Both the position numbers and the translations under genes were made by a program. From contig NZ_JADYTF010000025.1 of NCBI RefSeq assembly GCF_021530995.1, positions 1 to 34,347 of the forward strand: DNA of 34,347 bases, read 5' to 3'. Of the stretch, positions 33,165 to 34,347 are shown one piece after another. The notes beneath the pieces were generated by a model. It worked only from the letters and a program-made list of their open reading frames with translations. It made no database searches and was not told the origin of the DNA. How positions within the stretch are numbered: the stretch's first letter is position 1; every line of letters starts with the position of its first letter. This DNA is from Bacteroides caecigallinarum. GTDB taxonomy: Bacteria; Bacteroidota; Bacteroidia; Bacteroidales; Bacteroidaceae.

Positions 33165-34175
33165 ATGGCAGACAATTATATAGAAAACAAATACGAGCAA
33201 TATCAAGCCAGAAAGGCTGCATGGCAGAAATCAGGAATGAAAAAGAAAAAGCCTACTATAGTGCATACGCCAGCATCAGATTCGGGCATGCAGAAAACAT
33301 ATCTGCAAAGCCACGTAAAACGTGTGGCAGCGGTACACGACCTGTCCGGTGCAGGAAGAGTGTCGCTCATGGCTGTGATTCCCATCCTTTCCTCAATGGG
33401 AATACAAGTATGTCCACTTCCCACGGCAGTCCTCTCGGCACATACACAATATCCACATTACTCGTTCCTTGACCTGACTGAGGAAATGAAACGAATAATA
33501 GATAGCTGGGAAAAGCTTGATATGAAGTTCGATACATTCTACACAGGCTATCTTGGCTCACCGCAACAAGTACAGATAGTAGAGAATTTCATATCGAAGT
33601 TCCGCCGTCCGCAAGATATGGTAGTAGTAGACCCTGTACTTGGCGACAACGGCAATCTGTACAAAGGAATAACAGAAGATATGGTGACAGAGATGAAGAA
33701 GCTAATAAAATATGCAGATGTCATTACCCCCAACATGACAGAAGTTTTCAAACTCCTGGATATGGAATACAAAAGCGAGGTAAGCGTGCAGGAGATGAAA
33801 TCATATCTCAAACAACTCTCTGACGCAGGACCGGACATTGTGATAGCAACAAGTGTGCCTGTGCCTGAAAACGCACATATGACTTCAGTTTTTGCATATA
33901 ACCGCCACGGGAACAGATACTGGAAAGTGACATGCCCTTATCTGCCGGCACACTATCCGGGTACTGGAGATACATTTACAAGTGTAATAACAGGTTCATT
34001 GATGCAAGGTGACAGTCTGCCGATAGCACTAGACAGAGCCACACAATTCATCCTCCAGGGAATACGTGCCACATTTGGTTATGAATACAATAACCTTGAC
34101 GGTATAATGCTTGAAAAAGTACTCCATAATCTTGATATGCCGATACAGATAAGCAGTTACGAAGTTTTGGAATGA
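33165..34175 (+). CDS. Pyridoxamine/pyridoxal kinase-like protein with an N-terminal extension
   Basis: The 336-residue protein has a ribokinase/PfkB-like PdxK fold from about residue 50 on, starting KRVAAVHDLSGAGRVSLMAV and CPLPTAVLSAHT. Further signatures are VVVDPVLGDNGNLY, DVITPNMTEVF (ATP-binding region) and the catalytic YPGTGDTFTSV with the GTGD anion hole. It phosphorylates vitamin B6 vitamers to PLP, which SerC in this window also needs. The first 41 residues are basic and not part of the kinase fold (MADNYIENKYEQYQARKAAW). The ATG at 33288 would give a normal-length kinase, but the promoter position and open frame favour 33165. It is followed by a strong terminator. Confidence 0.88.
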   Translation: MADNYIENKYEQYQARKAAWQKSGMKKKKPTIVHTPASDSGMQKTYLQSHVKRVAAVHDLSGAGRVSLMAVIPILSSMGIQVCPLPTAVLSAHTQYPHYSFLDLTEEMKRIIDSWEKLDMKFDTFYTGYLGSPQQVQIVENFISKFRRPQDMVVVDPVLGDNGNLYKGITEDMVTEMKKLIKYADVITPNMTEVFKLLDMEYKSEVSVQEMKSYLKQLSDAGPDIVIATSVPVPENAHMTSVFAYNRHGNRYWKVTCPYLPAHYPGTGDTFTSVITGSLMQGDSLPIALDRATQFILQGIRATFGYEYNNLDGIMLEKVLHNLDMPIQISSYEVLE

Positions 34176-34186
34176 TAACATAATAT

Positions 34187-34216
34187 AAAAGCGGTCAGTT
34201 GATTCTGACCGCTTTT
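34187..34216. terminator. Perfect intrinsic terminator after the kinase gene
   Basis: AAAAGCGGTCAG (34187-34198) pairs perfectly with CTGACCGCTTTT (34205-34216) around TTGATT. The A- and T-runs on either side make it usable in both directions, so it can serve the kinase gene and the convergent partial ORF at the window edge. Confidence 0.92.
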
Positions 34217-34252
34217 ATTGATTCTATACCTATAATTGTTATCTTACCCTTC

Positions 34253-34347
34253 TCAACCGAAAAAGATAATTATACAGTCAATAATTCTTTCAAAGAATTT
34301 ATCAATCTTTCTCCATACACCTTTCCAGTATATATGTTTCATAATAC
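34253..34347 (-). CDS. Possible 3' end of a minus-strand gene (cut by the window)
   Basis: A frame open to the window edge reads about 31 codons, including MKHIYWKGVWRKIDKFFERI, and ends at TGA at 34253. It is basic/aromatic and then hydrophobic. It could be the end of a larger gene or a small ORF from the ATG near 34342. I recognise no family. The shared bidirectional terminator downstream gives weak support. Confidence 0.25.
   Translation of the reverse strand, partial: IMKHIYWKGVWRKIDKFFERIIDCIIIFFG

Noticed and set aside
1-34347. CRISPR arrays, tRNA, rRNA, toxin-antitoxin or complete insertion sequences
   Set aside because: No regular repeat-spacer pattern, tRNA-like arms, rRNA signatures, transposase or paired small toxin/antitoxin genes were seen on reading both strands.

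Overview
The window looks like chromosomal DNA from a gut-type Bacteroidales (Bacteroides, Phocaeicola or a close relative). The evidence is a SusC/SusD polysaccharide utilization locus with a hybrid two-component regulator, a serC-serA-DUF1015 cluster, a Bacteroides-type integrase, and several promoters of the Bacteroides form (-33 TTTG, about 19-20 bp, -7 TAnnTTTG). No rRNA, tRNA or CRISPR array was seen.

Layout. (1) 1 to about 4700 is the end of an integrated, visibly GC-richer mobile element. It holds a DUF3575 envelope protein cut by the window edge, a 3' remnant of a large conjugative-element helicase/methylase, two tandem excisionase-like HTH genes, a RhuM-like small gene and a tyrosine recombinase. 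The recombinase promoter sits inside an inverted repeat, next to a repeat-rich putative attachment region. (2) About 4700-11362 is a tripartite efflux module: a decayed FtsX/MacB-type ABC permease pseudogene, a HlyD/MacA adaptor and a TolC-like channel. It is divergent from an NtrC-type response regulator and its histidine kinase. The divergent region carries two 14-bp palindromes 21 bp apart and a sigma54-like promoter facing the efflux genes. (3) 11357-13897 holds two L,D-transpeptidases of different families and a YigZ/IMPACT protein. (4) 14005-27834 is a polysaccharide utilization locus, in transcription order HTCS regulator // GH16 - SusC - SusD - surface glycan-binding lipoprotein - GH3. 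The enzyme set fits beta-1,3-glucan (laminarin-like) or mixed-linkage beta-glucan. (5) 28147-31484 is serC-serA-DUF1015 (serine biosynthesis). (6) 31742-34175 is a DEAD-box RNA helicase with a DbpA-like C-terminus, divergent from a pyridoxamine-kinase-like gene that ends in a strong terminator.

How it works together. In the PUL, the HTCS should sense oligosaccharide in the periplasm and switch on the operon. GH16 cuts the glucan at the surface, the lipoproteins and SusC/D import the products, and periplasmic GH3 releases glucose. In the efflux module, the NtrC-type regulator most likely activates tolC-hlyD from the two palindromes, but the linked permease is broken, so any export must use another permease. 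In the serine cluster, the phosphatase step has no linked serB, and the DUF1015 protein carries a DGHHR motif like that of ParB-fold serine kinases.

The best leads are the divergent sigma54/palindrome control region, the DUF1015 protein as a candidate serine/phosphoserine enzyme, the lysine-type SerA active site, and the element boundary beside the decayed permease. I did not find a system that I can claim is wholly undescribed.
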